Part shown: one piece after another, positions 1 to 8,888 of the stretch | Numbering within the stretch: the stretch's first letter is position 1 | How the letters are laid out: every line of letters begins with the position of its first letter | Origin: Chryseobacterium sp. MYb7 | Lineage (GTDB): Bacteria; Bacteroidota; Bacteroidia; Flavobacteriales; Weeksellaceae | NCBI RefSeq assembly: GCF_002979455.1 | Contig: NZ_PCOU01000008.1 | Coordinates: forward strand, 114,976 to 171,446 | Length of the DNA stretch: 56,471 nt | Direction: 5' to 3' | The notes under the pieces: model-generated | Told to the model about the DNA's origin: nothing | The model's input: only the letters and a program-made list of their open reading frames with translations | Databases searched by the model: none | Made by a program: the position numbers and the translations under genes

Positions 1-885
1 GAAGGTAGATTGATGTATGTAGTAACAGGTGATGAAGAGTTTGATGGTGGTGGTGATGCTTACAGTGCTATCAACAAACGTTCTGAACAGGTTTCTGATA
101 ATTTCTTCAACGCTACTTTAGGGGTTTCTTTCAAATTAGGGAAACACGAATCACACTTAATGTGGCACGACCCACTTCAGGAAATTTATTACAAACTTGA
201 TGTACTGGCTAATAAAAATCAGGATATCGAAGTATGTAAAAAAGGAGATGCTGATAATGATGGAGTATGTGACGATTGGGACAGACAACTTGATACTCCT
301 GCAGGAGCAAGAGTGGATGGTGCCGGAGTTGCTCTTGATACAGACTTAGATGGGGTAATTGACCTTTACGATAAGTGTGTAACAGTTCCTGGACCGGTTG
401 AAAACAACGGATGTCCGGTAACTAAAAAAGACAACAACGAAACAGCTAAAGAAGTAGAAAGATCTTTAAAAGATATTTATTTCAATTTCAATAAAGCGAC
501 TATCAGACCAGAGTCTAACCAAAAATTAGATTTAGCGGCTTCTATCATTAAAGAAAATGGAGGTAACTACCTGTTAACAGGACATACTGATATTAAAGGA
601 AGTGCAGCTTACAACTTAAGGCTATCTAAAGAAAGAGCTGCTGCAGTTGTAGGAGCTTTAGAAAGTAGAGGAATCAATGAAAATGTACTGAAATCAAAAG
701 GTGTAGGTTCTTCAGAAGCAACGATCCCTGCATCAGCTTCAGATGCTGAAAGAATGGCAGACAGAAAAGTAACAGTAAGATTCATTGAAACATCAGAATG
801 GGATGCTATCAAAAAGAAAGACTATGAAGATGCTCCTGTAAAAAAAGCTGTAAAAAAAGTTCCAGCTAAGAAAAAGAAAAAATAA
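1..885 (+). CDS. OmpA family outer-membrane protein, 5'-truncated by window edge
   Basis: The reading frame is open from base 1, so the N-terminal half (signal peptide and most of the beta-barrel) lies outside the window. What remains is the end of the barrel, then an acidic calcium-binding segment of thrombospondin type 3 character (DADNDGVCDDWD, DTDLDGVIDLYDKC), then a C-terminal OmpA domain (about residues 155-265) with the peptidoglycan-binding signature around TGHTDIKGSAAYN. The protein ends in a lysine-rich tail (KKAVKKVPAKKKKK). Family knowledge: such porins anchor the outer membrane to peptidoglycan. It is a tandem paralogue of the next gene. The two are almost identical in DNA over the barrel end and the type 3 repeats, then diverge sharply in the OmpA domain. 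The lysine tail is absent from the neighbour. Confidence 0.9.
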   Translation, partial: EGRLMYVVTGDEEFDGGGDAYSAINKRSEQVSDNFFNATLGVSFKLGKHESHLMWHDPLQEIYYKLDVLANKNQDIEVCKKGDADNDGVCDDWDRQLDTPAGARVDGAGVALDTDLDGVIDLYDKCVTVPGPVENNGCPVTKKDNNETAKEVERSLKDIYFNFNKATIRPESNQKLDLAASIIKENGGNYLLTGHTDIKGSAAYNLRLSKERAAAVVGALESRGINENVLKSKGVGSSEATIPASASDAERMADRKVTVRFIETSEWDAIKKKDYEDAPVKKAVKKVPAKKKKK

Positions 886-902
886 TTCTTAGATATACTA
901 TA

Positions 903-940
903 AACCGGAAAGAATTATTCTTTTCGGTTCATTTTTTTTT
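903..940 (+). terminator. Rho-independent terminator after first OmpA gene
   Basis: An imperfect stem of about ten pairs (AACCGGAAAGAA with TTCTTTTCGGTT) is followed by a run of T. It lies 18 bases after the stop codon. Confidence 0.75.
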
Positions 941-1099
941 CTACTACGAATTATTTTACATACCTTTATCATTATTTTCATGACAAATGGTATGAAACAC
1001 ATTAAAAATCAGCAAGTTTGTTTTGAGAAAAAATCAACACAAAATCACTTTTTAACGTAAAAAATCATTTAAAATAACTTAACTTAAAAAAATAACACT

Positions 1100-2536
1100 A
1101 TGAAATTAAGTTTAGCAATTGTTGCATTTGCTTTGGCAATTCCTTCTGCCACTTATGCACAAGACTCAACGGCAGTTTCAAAAGGAGAGTATCCTAATAC
1201 ATTTTCTTCGGGATCTGCTAATGTTTCCCCATTCACCAATCAATCTAAAAGATTTAACGATTGGTCTATTTCTGCTGGGGTAGGTGTTCCACTTCTTCAG
1301 TCAGCGGATTTGACCTCTATCAAAAATGGTAATGGTAAAAACCTTTTCGGATATTCAGCTTATGTGAGTATTGATAAAGCAATTACCCATGCTTTTGGGA
1401 TCAATTTACAATATGACAGAGGTGAAACCAGACAAGGATGGTTCAATACTAAAAATGCCGCACCAGATGCTTATGCAGTAGCAGCAAGAACTCAATACGA
1501 TGCAATCTCAATCTTAGGAGATATCAATTTCTCTAACTTATTAAGAAGAGTTGATAATCATTCTCCTTACAGATGGGCTCTTCACGGGTATGCGGGTATC
1601 GGTACTATCGCTTACAGAGCATATCAAAAAGACATCAACGGACAGAGATTGATGACAGAAGTAAAGCCTTTCCAACTAGGTTCAATGTTCATGCAGGCTG
1701 GTACAGGTCTGAAGTTTAAAGTGAACAGAAGAATCGATATTGAAGGTAGATTGATGTATGTAGTAACAGGTGATGAAGAGTTTGATGGTGGTGGTGATGC
1801 TTACAGTGCTATCAACAAGCGTTCTGAGCAGGTTTCTGATAATTTCTTCAACGCTACTTTAGGGGTTTCTCTAAAACTTGGAAAACATGAATCTCATGTA
1901 ATGTGGCATGATCCACTTCAGGAAATCTATTACAAACTGGATGTACTGGCTAATAAAAACCAGGATATCGAAGTATGTAAAAAAGGAGATGCTGATAATG
2001 ATGGAGTATGCGACGATTGGGACAGACAACTTGATACTCCTGCAGGAGCAAGAGTGGATGGTGCCGGAGTTGCTCTTGATACAGACTTAGATGGGGTAAT
2101 CGATCTTTACGATAAGTGTGTAACTGTTCCTGGGCCTGTTGAAAATAATGGATGTCCAGTAGCAACCACAGGACCTGTCGTAGAAACAGAAACTAAATTG
2201 GAAGGAATTGAATTTGATTTAAATTCTGACAGAATTTTACCTTCAAATACTCCAATCCTAAATAATGCTGTAAACTATATTAATTCTTCTAATGGTTCTT
2301 ACAATGTAATCGGAGCTACTGATACAAGAGGTACTGATGCTTACAACCAAAAACTATCTGAAAGAAGAGCAAACAACGTTAAGAACTATCTGATCAAAAA
2401 CGGTGTTCAAACAGGTAAACTACAGGCAGTAGGAAAAGGTGAAAAAGACCTTAAATACCCTGAGTGCGAACCAGCAACGAAGTGCCCTGAATGGAAAAAC
2501 AGAGCCAACAGAAGAGTATACTTCGAAGCTAAATAA
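1100..2536 (+). CDS. OmpA family outer-membrane protein (complete tandem paralogue)
   Basis: This 478-residue protein begins with a signal peptide (MKLSLAIVAFALAIPSATYA, cleavage near residue 20). A beta-barrel region follows (about 25-280), then a linker with thrombospondin type 3 calcium-binding motifs (about 295-355), then an OmpA C-terminal domain (about 365-478) with GATDTRGTDAYNQ and NRANRRV motifs. Family role: structural porin or adhesin-like protein tethered to peptidoglycan. It has its own upstream region (214 bases) and a terminator on each side, so it is probably transcribed independently of the upstream paralogue. Bases 1742-2160 repeat bases 1-420 nearly exactly, which suggests recent duplication or gene conversion. 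The ATG start is supported by the signal peptide. Confidence 0.92.
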   Translation: MKLSLAIVAFALAIPSATYAQDSTAVSKGEYPNTFSSGSANVSPFTNQSKRFNDWSISAGVGVPLLQSADLTSIKNGNGKNLFGYSAYVSIDKAITHAFGINLQYDRGETRQGWFNTKNAAPDAYAVAARTQYDAISILGDINFSNLLRRVDNHSPYRWALHGYAGIGTIAYRAYQKDINGQRLMTEVKPFQLGSMFMQAGTGLKFKVNRRIDIEGRLMYVVTGDEEFDGGGDAYSAINKRSEQVSDNFFNATLGVSLKLGKHESHVMWHDPLQEIYYKLDVLANKNQDIEVCKKGDADNDGVCDDWDRQLDTPAGARVDGAGVALDTDLDGVIDLYDKCVTVPGPVENNGCPVATTGPVVETETKLEGIEFDLNSDRILPSNTPILNNAVNYINSSNGSYNVIGATDTRGTDAYNQKLSERRANNVKNYLIKNGVQTGKLQAVGKGEKDLKYPECEPATKCPEWKNRANRRVYFEAK

Positions 2537-2561
2537 TAAACTTATTGATATATTATATAAA

Positions 2562-2586
2562 AGTCACGCTATGCGTGGCTTTTTTT
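2562..2586 (+). terminator. Rho-independent terminator after second OmpA gene
   Basis: The stem AGTCACGC/GCGTGGCT with loop TAT is followed by seven T. The in-frame TTG at 2585 lies inside this T-tract, so it is not used as the recQ start. Confidence 0.85.
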
Positions 2587-2614
2587 GTCATCATTCTTTC
2601 CTTACTTTTACAAC

Positions 2615-4519
2615 ATGATTTCTCCGCAGGATTTTCAAAAGCTCAAATATGATACTCTTAAGTATTTCTGGGGTTATACCGACTTCAGAGACTCTCAAGA
2701 AGAAATTATTAATGCCGTTATCAATGAAAAAGATACCCTGGTACTGTTACCCACAGGAGCAGGAAAATCTTTATGCTATCAATTACCTGCTTTGCTCAAA
2801 GAAGGAACCTGCCTCGTAGTTTCCCCTCTACTTGCATTGATGAAAGATCAGGTAAATCAGCTTAAATCCCGCGGTATAGAAGCAGAATATCTTTCATCTG
2901 AACTGGATGAATATGATGCAGAAACTATTTATGACCGATGTAAAGAAGGACTTACCAAATTACTTTATGTTTCTCCTGAAAGACTTACCAATAAACAGTT
3001 CATTCAGAATATGGAGGAAATTCAGCTATCCTTTATTGCGGTGGACGAAGCACACTGTATTTCAGAATGGGGTCAGGATTTCAGACCAAGTTATCAGAAT
3101 ATTAAAGGATTTAGAAGTAATAATCCTGAGATTCCCTGTCTTGCCCTGACCGCAACAGCAACTCCGAAAGTGCTGGAAGAAATTAAAAATAAACTGGAAC
3201 TGAAAAAACCGTTTGTTTTCCAAAAAAGTTTCAAGAGAGAAAATATTAAAATTTTCAGTGATGAAGTATCCGATAAATTCCAGCGTGTTTTTGATATTTT
3301 AAAATATAGCAACGACTCTGGGATTGTTTATGTAAGAACCAGAAAAGAAGCAGAACTGCTGTCAGAATTCCTGAAAAAAAATCAACTTAAAAATGTAGAT
3401 TATTTTCACGCCGGCTTGACAACCAAAGAAAAAAATGCAAGACAGCATCTTTGGAATAACAGTGATAATCATGTTCTTATTTCTACCAATGCCTTTGGAA
3501 TGGGTATTGACAAAGACAATGTACGCTTTGTTATCCACTACTCTCCTGCTGCTTCTCTGGAAAACTATTATCAGGAAATCGGAAGAGCAGGAAGAGACGG
3601 AAAAGACAGTTTTGCCTTCATGCTTTGGAATAAACAGGAACTTCTGAATTTTGATCAGATTTTAAAAAACCAAACCCCCAATAAAGCAGAGTTTTTAAAG
3701 ATCATCAGCTTCCTCTACTCTATTTTCCAGGTAGCAGAATTTGAACTTCCAGAAAAAACATTTCAGCTGAATACGCTGGGTATTCAGAATTTCACCAAAC
3801 TGTCAAAAGCAAAAATTAATAATATTCTTAATTTTCTGCATAATCAAGAAATTATTTACTATAACGAAAACAAAAGTCTTTCTTCTCTGGAACTTTTTAT
3901 TAAAGCCGATGAGATGGATCAATTACCACAAAAAGATGCCCATTTTATGGAGCTCCTTTTCCGTACTGTATCAGGAATTACGACTCACAAAGTAATGTTC
4001 AGTGAACAGCAGGTGAGTAATAAAATCAATATCAGCGTTCCTCTGATCAAGGAGCGCCTGAAAGAACTTCAGCAAAAGAATTATCTTGAATATATTGACG
4101 GTGCACTTTCCAGTATTAAATTTTTGAAGCCCCGCGACGAAAGGGCTGTAAATAATGCTTATTGGAAATTATTTGAACATATTCAGAGAAATAAAATCCA
4201 AAAATGGGAAGAGATGAAGTTTTACGTAGAAAACAATGATTATTGTAAAATGAAATTAATTCTAGCCTACTTTGGTGAAAAAAATCCCAAAAACTGTGGT
4301 CAATGTTCTGTTTGTGAAAAAAATAAACAATCTATGTTTGGGAAAAATATTTCTCAGCAGATCGTTAATTTATTAGCAAAAAAGCCAGCAACAATTGAAG
4401 AGCTTTCAATACAACTAAGCTATCATTCTAAAGAGAATATATTAGAAAATCTTATTTTTCTTTTAGATTCCGGAAAGGTAAGAATGCTGAACTTCAGAAC
4501 GTATGAGCTGAATCATTAG
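2615..4519 (+). CDS. recQ: RecQ family ATP-dependent DNA helicase
   Basis: This is a superfamily 2 DNA helicase that unwinds 3'-tailed and branched DNA during repair and recombination. The Walker A motif PTGAGKS is near residues 46-52, the DEAH box (VDEAHCISEWGQDF) follows, and the helicase C-terminal motif (QEIGRAGRDG) is near residue 340. Paired cysteines in the RQC zinc-binding region are at CGQCSVC. The protein ends soon after, without room for a full HRDC domain, so it is the short form (634 residues). I chose ATG 2615 rather than the in-frame TTG at 2585, because the TTG falls in the preceding terminator. Bacteroidota often carry more than one RecQ, so the symbol marks the family rather than the main orthologue. 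Confidence 0.93.
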   Translation: MISPQDFQKLKYDTLKYFWGYTDFRDSQEEIINAVINEKDTLVLLPTGAGKSLCYQLPALLKEGTCLVVSPLLALMKDQVNQLKSRGIEAEYLSSELDEYDAETIYDRCKEGLTKLLYVSPERLTNKQFIQNMEEIQLSFIAVDEAHCISEWGQDFRPSYQNIKGFRSNNPEIPCLALTATATPKVLEEIKNKLELKKPFVFQKSFKRENIKIFSDEVSDKFQRVFDILKYSNDSGIVYVRTRKEAELLSEFLKKNQLKNVDYFHAGLTTKEKNARQHLWNNSDNHVLISTNAFGMGIDKDNVRFVIHYSPAASLENYYQEIGRAGRDGKDSFAFMLWNKQELLNFDQILKNQTPNKAEFLKIISFLYSIFQVAEFELPEKTFQLNTLGIQNFTKLSKAKINNILNFLHNQEIIYYNENKSLSSLELFIKADEMDQLPQKDAHFMELLFRTVSGITTHKVMFSEQQVSNKINISVPLIKERLKELQQKNYLEYIDGALSSIKFLKPRDERAVNNAYWKLFEHIQRNKIQKWEEMKFYVENNDYCKMKLILAYFGEKNPKNCGQCSVCEKNKQSMFGKNISQQIVNLLAKKPATIEELSIQLSYHSKENILENLIFLLDSGKVRMLNFRTYELNH

Positions 4520-4661
4520 CTATAATTAATAAGTAATGAGCAATAAATATAATATGTATAGATTTTTTAGATAAAAAATAAATATACCCATCCTATCCCT
4601 AAAACTATCATACCTTCCAACCCTAACATGCTAACATCCTTCGACTCTCAGATCAAAAACT

Positions 4662-4669
4662 TATCTTTG
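4662..4669 (+). promoter_or_regulatory. -7 box of fmt promoter (TATCTTTG)
   Basis: This is an exact match to the Bacteroidota TAnnTTTG -7 element. It ends only four bases before the fmt ATG, so the transcript is likely leaderless or nearly so. No strong TTTG -33 box was identified. Confidence 0.6.
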
Positions 4670-4673
4670 CAGT

Positions 4674-5621
4674 ATGAAATCATTGAAAGTCGTTTTTTTA
4701 GGAACTCCTGAGTTTGCAAAAACTTCTTTGGAGGCAATCCATCAATCTCACCATCAGGTGGTAGGTGTAGTAACGGTAGCTGATAAAGCAAGTGGGCGTG
4801 GACAAAAGATTCACCAATCACCGGTAAAAATCTATGCTGAAGAAAATAATATTCCTGTTTTTCAACCGGAAAAGCTAAGGAATCCAGAGTTTCTGGAAGA
4901 ACTAAGAAAACTGGATGCCGATGTTTTTGTGGTGGTAGCTTTCAGAATGATGCCTAAAGTACTTTTTGAAATGCCTAAAATGGGTACTTTCAATCTTCAT
5001 GCTTCATTGCTTCCAGATTACAGAGGTGCTGCGCCTATTAATTATGCGGTTATCAACGGAGAAGAGAAATCCGGAGCAACTACTTTCTTTATTAATGAAA
5101 AAATTGATGAAGGAAATATTTTACTTCAGCAGGAAATGGAAATTTTACCTGATGAAAATGCGGGAAGCCTTCACGACAGATTAATGGAAATGGGTTCAGG
5201 GCTAGTTGTTAAAACCTTAGATGGGCTTGCTGAAAATGCCATTGAAGAAAAACCTCAGCCACAGGTAGAACATCCTAAAAATGCTTATAAGATTTTCAAA
5301 GAAGATACTAAAATCAATTGGGAGCAACCTTCAAAAACCGTTCATCAGTTTATCCTTGGAATGTCTCCTTATCCTGCAGCATTTACCACTTTAAAGATTG
5401 AAAACGAAGAAAAAGGGTTAAAAATATTTGGAGGGAAATTTGAAATTTCTGATCACGGGAAACCAGCAGGAACTTTAAATATTTCAAAGAATGAATTTAA
5501 AATTTATACTCTAGATGGAATATACTATCCACAGGAACTTCAGCTGGAAGGTAAAAAAAGAATGATGGTCAAAGATTTTCTGAATGGTTTCCGAAACTTT
5601 GATGGAATTTCATTAGCCTAA
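4674..5621 (+). CDS. fmt: Methionyl-tRNA formyltransferase
   Basis: The enzyme transfers the formyl group from 10-formyl-THF to Met-tRNAfMet for translation initiation in the cytoplasm. The N-terminal Rossmann-like formyltransferase domain begins VVFLGTPEFA. The catalytic Asn/His/Asp region is at FNLHASLLPDYRGAAPI (about residues 105-121). A C-terminal OB-fold tRNA-binding domain follows (about 210-315). The 315-residue length is normal for the family. The gene stands alone between recQ and a convergent regulator, with its own leaderless-type promoter and a strong bidirectional terminator downstream. In many bacteria fmt is next to def; no def gene is present here. Confidence 0.97.
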   Translation: MKSLKVVFLGTPEFAKTSLEAIHQSHHQVVGVVTVADKASGRGQKIHQSPVKIYAEENNIPVFQPEKLRNPEFLEELRKLDADVFVVVAFRMMPKVLFEMPKMGTFNLHASLLPDYRGAAPINYAVINGEEKSGATTFFINEKIDEGNILLQQEMEILPDENAGSLHDRLMEMGSGLVVKTLDGLAENAIEEKPQPQVEHPKNAYKIFKEDTKINWEQPSKTVHQFILGMSPYPAAFTTLKIENEEKGLKIFGGKFEISDHGKPAGTLNISKNEFKIYTLDGIYYPQELQLEGKKRMMVKDFLNGFRNFDGISLA

Positions 5622-5641
5622 AAAATAAAATCATTATATAT

Positions 5642-5688
5642 AAAAAAGTCCCCAAAGTTTTACTTATTAATACTTTTGGGACTTTTTT
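5642..5688. terminator. Bidirectional terminator between fmt and the Crp/Fnr gene
   Basis: A 17-pair arm with one mismatch (left arm around AAAAAGTCCC, right arm around GGGACTTTTT) is flanked by A and T tracts, so it can end transcription from both convergent genes. Confidence 0.85.
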
Positions 5689-5700
5689 AATTTTTAACTA

Positions 5701-6282
5701 TTAGCCTTTACTTACAATCTTCTTCCGGATTCTGCTTATAAACTCCGGTGTTACGCCCAGATAGGCTGCAATCTGAATATTGGTAAGACGGTGTGCTGTT
5801 TTTGGATAATCCTTTAAAAACTCCACATAACGTTCATCCGAGGGTTTATTCAGGTTATCAATAATCCTGCGTTGCAGTGCTATAATTGACTTTTGAAATT
5901 TGAGCCTCATTAATCTTTCAATCTCAGGCATTTCTGTATACAGTTTTTCTTTATTTTCTTTGGGAATAAGAAGAACCTCACTGTCCTCAAGCGCCTGAAT
6001 ATTGAGTTTTGATGGAATACGGTTGATAAAACTGTCAATATCGGAAATCCACCAGTTTTCAATTCCAAAATATAATATCTGTTCAGCAGCATTATGATGG
6101 GTATGAAAAACTTTCAGGCAGCCACTGATCACAAATCCTTCAAATTCACAGATCTCTCCTTCTTTCAAAAGAAAATCTTTTTTCTTTATTTTCCGAAGAA
6201 TAAAAGCACTGCAGTATTTCTCCAGCTTTTCGTCTGAAATATCAATATATTCCCGGATGTGTTTTTTTAAGGGCTCAGTCAT
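5701..6282 (-). CDS. Crp/Fnr family transcriptional regulator
   Basis: This 193-residue protein has an N-terminal cyclic-nucleotide-binding-like beta-roll (about 20-115) and a C-terminal helix-turn-helix (about 145-190, LTNIQIAAYLGVTPEFISRIR). The sensor domain lacks the residues that bind cAMP in E. coli Crp, and there are no Fnr-type clustered cysteines, so the ligand is unknown. Flavobacterial proteins of this type are common one-gene regulators. There is no obvious partner gene: the neighbours are fmt (convergent) and ribBA (same strand, separated by a terminator). The start is the only plausible ATG before the domain. Confidence 0.88.
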   Translation of the reverse strand: MTEPLKKHIREYIDISDEKLEKYCSAFILRKIKKKDFLLKEGEICEFEGFVISGCLKVFHTHHNAAEQILYFGIENWWISDIDSFINRIPSKLNIQALEDSEVLLIPKENKEKLYTEMPEIERLMRLKFQKSIIALQRRIIDNLNKPSDERYVEFLKDYPKTAHRLTNIQIAAYLGVTPEFISRIRKKIVSKG

Positions 6283-6293
6283 AGTTTAAAAAT

Positions 6294-6327
6294 AAAAAAA
6301 GGTTTAGAAAAATCCTAAACCTTTTAT
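6294..6327. terminator. Bidirectional terminator between Crp/Fnr gene and ribBA
   Basis: The stem GGTTTAG/CTAAACC is flanked by an A-tract on the left and a T-tract on the right. On the minus strand it ends ribBA transcription. Confidence 0.75.
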
Positions 6328-6370
6328 TTCATATTATAAACAGTCAAAAGTGAATTTTGACTATTCTTTA

Positions 6371-7492
6371 TTATAGCTGCACCAACTCAGTAACCTCTAC
6401 ATCATATCCTCCAACCTGAGGTTTGATATTAGGGTTTTGAGTGATTACTTTGAACTTGTTGATTCCTAAATTCTTTAAGATCTGCGTTCCGATTCCATAG
6501 TCTCTGTAATTGTACGCCAATGTAGGATGCTGCTCCTGACCGTCCTGATAGTTAAGGAACTGCTGAAGTTTTCTCAACGTATTTTCAGAGTTAGAAACGT
6601 TATTGATGAAAATAATAGCTCCTTTTCCTGCCTCATTTACCATATTGGTTACTTTTTCCAATAGCGGTTTCTCACCATTATTTAATCTGGTCAATACATC
6701 AAAATAAGAATCTGAAGACTGTACTCTTACCAAAACAGGTTCATCTACTGTCCATGCACCTTTAGTCAAAGCAAAGTGAATCTGATCATTGGAAGTTTCT
6801 CTGAAAGCATAAAAATCAAAATCACCGTAATGCGTTTTTACTTTTTTCTCTTCAAGTCTTTCTACCAGATTTCCTTTTTTAAGCTGATAATGGATCAGAT
6901 CTTCAATAGAAACGATCTTCATATCATGCTTTTGAGCAAATGCATGAAGTTCAGGCAAACGAGACATTGTACCATCTTCATTCATGATCTCACAGATCAC
7001 TCCTCCTTCTTTCAATCCTGATAAATGAGTAAGATCAATAGCTGCTTCAGTATGTCCGGCTCTTTTCAATACTCCTCCTTTTCTTGCACGAAGCGGGAAA
7101 ATGTGGCCAGGTCTCATAAAATCTGTAGGTTTGGATTTTTCATCCATCAGTGCTAAAATAGTTTTTGCTCTGTCACCTGCAGAAATTCCCGTAGATGTTC
7201 CATTACCTAGAAGGTCAACCGATACAGTGAAAGCAGTTTCTTTAGGATCACTGCTTCTGCTTACCATTACTTCAAGGCCAAGTTCATCACATCTTTTTTC
7301 CGGAAGCGGCATACAGATCAGTCCTCTTCCGTGAAGGGCCATAAAATTGATAATTTCCGGCGTTGTCAGTTCTGCAGCGCAAAGAAAATCGCCTTCATTT
7401 TCTCTGTCTTCATCATCTACTACTATGATTATTTTACCATTTTTAAGGTCTTCAATAGCCTCTGGAATAGTATTTAATTTAATATCGGACAT
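6371..7492 (-). CDS. ribBA: RibBA-type protein: DHBP synthase with degenerate GTP cyclohydrolase II domain
   Basis: The N-terminal half (about residues 1-205) is 3,4-dihydroxy-2-butanone-4-phosphate synthase, which converts ribulose 5-phosphate for riboflavin synthesis. It has the acidic DDEDRENEGD motif near residues 26-35 and the RAGHTEAAIDL motif. The C-terminal half (about 210-373) aligns with GTP cyclohydrolase II by position, but where the family has its zinc-binding cysteines and catalytic loop (HSEC..GD.F.S.RCDC) this protein reads VRVQSSDSYFDVL with no cysteine. The second activity is therefore probably lost, and GTP cyclohydrolase II must come from another gene. From memory, other flavobacterial RibBA proteins are similar. 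It stands alone with a good promoter (TATCTTTG at 7511-7518, minus strand). Confidence 0.9.
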   Translation of the reverse strand: MSDIKLNTIPEAIEDLKNGKIIIVVDDEDRENEGDFLCAAELTTPEIINFMALHGRGLICMPLPEKRCDELGLEVMVSRSSDPKETAFTVSVDLLGNGTSTGISAGDRAKTILALMDEKSKPTDFMRPGHIFPLRARKGGVLKRAGHTEAAIDLTHLSGLKEGGVICEIMNEDGTMSRLPELHAFAQKHDMKIVSIEDLIHYQLKKGNLVERLEEKKVKTHYGDFDFYAFRETSNDQIHFALTKGAWTVDEPVLVRVQSSDSYFDVLTRLNNGEKPLLEKVTNMVNEAGKGAIIFINNVSNSENTLRKLQQFLNYQDGQEQHPTLAYNYRDYGIGTQILKNLGINKFKVITQNPNIKPQVGGYDVEVTELVQL

Positions 7493-7510
7493 TTTTACTT
7501 TTTATTTTTG

Positions 7511-7542
7511 CAAAGATACTCATAAAAATAAGCATCTGCCAA
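7511..7542 (-). promoter_or_regulatory. ribBA promoter
   Basis: On the minus strand a TTGG -33 element (7539-7542) and a perfect TATCTTTG -7 element (7511-7518) are separated by 20 bases, 19 bases before the ATG. No FMN riboswitch-like structure fits in the short leader. Confidence 0.7.
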
Positions 7543-7560
7543 CTAATTATGAATGGTTTG

Positions 7561-8565
7561 TTAAGCTTTGGATAAGGAGTTAGCCACCTCTCTGAAAATC
7601 TCGTAAGATCTCAATCTTTTCTGATGATCGTAGATATGTGAATTGATCATCAGCTCATCAACCTGGAATCTTTCCTGAAAATCTCTAAGCTTTTCCTGAA
7701 CTTCAGCCTGATCACCAATAAAAGTATATCTCAACTTCTGAAGCACCATAGATTTTTCCATTGGAGACCAGATTTCATCCATATCATCCACTGGTGGCGC
7801 AAAAGGCTTTCTGTCGTTTCTTACAATATTAATGAATGCCTGAAATAAGGTAGTCGAAATTTTATGAGCTTCTTCCGAAGTTTCTGCTGCTACACCGTTT
7901 ACGCAGGCAATGATATAAGGTTTATCTGCGTATTTTGACGGTTCAAAATGTTCTCTGTATATTTTAAAAGCCATTTCCATCTGTTCCGGAGCAAAATGTC
8001 CTGCAAATGCATAAGGTAATCCCAATTCCGCAGCCAGCCACGCACTATCTGTACTTGATCCCAGAATATAAAGTGGAACATCCAAACCTTCTCCGGGAAT
8101 AGCACGAACCATCGCATCTGAATTTTCTTTGGAGAAATATCTTTGAAGTTCAAGAATTTGTCTTGGAAACTGTTCATTGATGATGGCTGGGTTTCTTCCT
8201 AAAGCCTGAGCTGTCAACCCATCCGTTCCTGGTGCTCTTCCTAATCCGAGATCGATTCTTCCGGGAAATAAAGACTCCAAAGTTCCGAACTGTTCTGCAA
8301 TAATCAGAGAACTGTGGTTGGGAAGCATAATTCCTCCGGAACCTACTCTGATTTTTTTCGTTCCATTGGCAATGAAACCTATTAGAACAGAAGTTGCTGA
8401 GCTTGCAATACTTTCCATATTGTGATGCTCGGCCAGCCAGAATCTTTTATAGTTTAAATTTTCAGCGTGATTGGCTAATGATAAGCTATCCTGAAAAGTA
8501 TCATGAATGCTTTTGCCTTGCTTTACTGGTGCAAGATCTAAAACAGAAATTTCAAAATTTTTCAT
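7561..8565 (-). CDS. LLM class flavin-dependent oxidoreductase (luciferase-like, MsnO8 type)
   Basis: This 334-residue TIM-barrel protein belongs to the bacterial luciferase-like monooxygenase family. Visible family hallmarks are the N-terminal [11 protein letters not shown] segment, [10 protein letters not shown] (about residues 41-50), [36 protein letters not shown] split across the central sheet (about 76-112), and a late [12 protein letters not shown] strand. Such enzymes use reduced flavin and O2, but the substrate cannot be told from sequence. It is monocistronic, downstream of a 323-base spacer. Adjacent ribBA makes a flavin precursor, but separate promoters give no sign of co-regulation. 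Confidence 0.88.
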   Translation of the reverse strand: MKNFEISVLDLAPVKQGKSIHDTFQDSLSLANHAENLNYKRFWLAEHHNMESIASSATSVLIGFIANGTKKIRVGSGGIMLPNHSSLIIAEQFGTLESLFPGRIDLGLGRAPGTDGLTAQALGRNPAIINEQFPRQILELQRYFSKENSDAMVRAIPGEGLDVPLYILGSSTDSAWLAAELGLPYAFAGHFAPEQMEMAFKIYREHFEPSKYADKPYIIACVNGVAAETSEEAHKISTTLFQAFINIVRNDRKPFAPPVDDMDEIWSPMEKSMVLQKLRYTFIGDQAEVQEKLRDFQERFQVDELMINSHIYDHQKRLRSYEIFREVANSLSKA

Positions 8566-8888
8566 ATTGAGATCGTTAATTTTTTCGAAAGGTGATAAAA
8601 AATCTCCTTCGACAATTTCATAATTCTAAATTCGGCTCTTAAAGAACCAAACAAATTTAAAACATAAAAACCGCATTAGTTACTTTTTGTAATTAATAAA
8701 AACAATTGATCAGTTCAGGGAAAAACTATTGGAATAGAATTTTTGTTCACTAGAATTTATTTATGTGATGTTTTAGTTTCAGATTCTAAAAATCATTTAT
8801 ACCATGAAAAACATACTTTAACATTAATAATTCAATAAAAAGAGAAATATTTACTATATTCGTATACCAAATCTTAAAAAACTTTAAT
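8566..8888. other. Divergent intergenic spacer
   Basis: This is an AT-rich spacer between divergent genes. A weak -7-like TATATTCG at 8855-8862 precedes the astacin gene. No convincing repeat, RNA or small ORF was seen. Confidence 0.4.

Noticed and set aside
2585..2614. Longer recQ start at TTG 2585
   Set aside because: The TTG lies in the T-tract of the preceding terminator, and the extra residues have no family counterpart.
7493..7560. FMN riboswitch upstream of ribBA
   Set aside because: The leader from the predicted start site to the ATG is only about 12 bases, too short for the aptamer.
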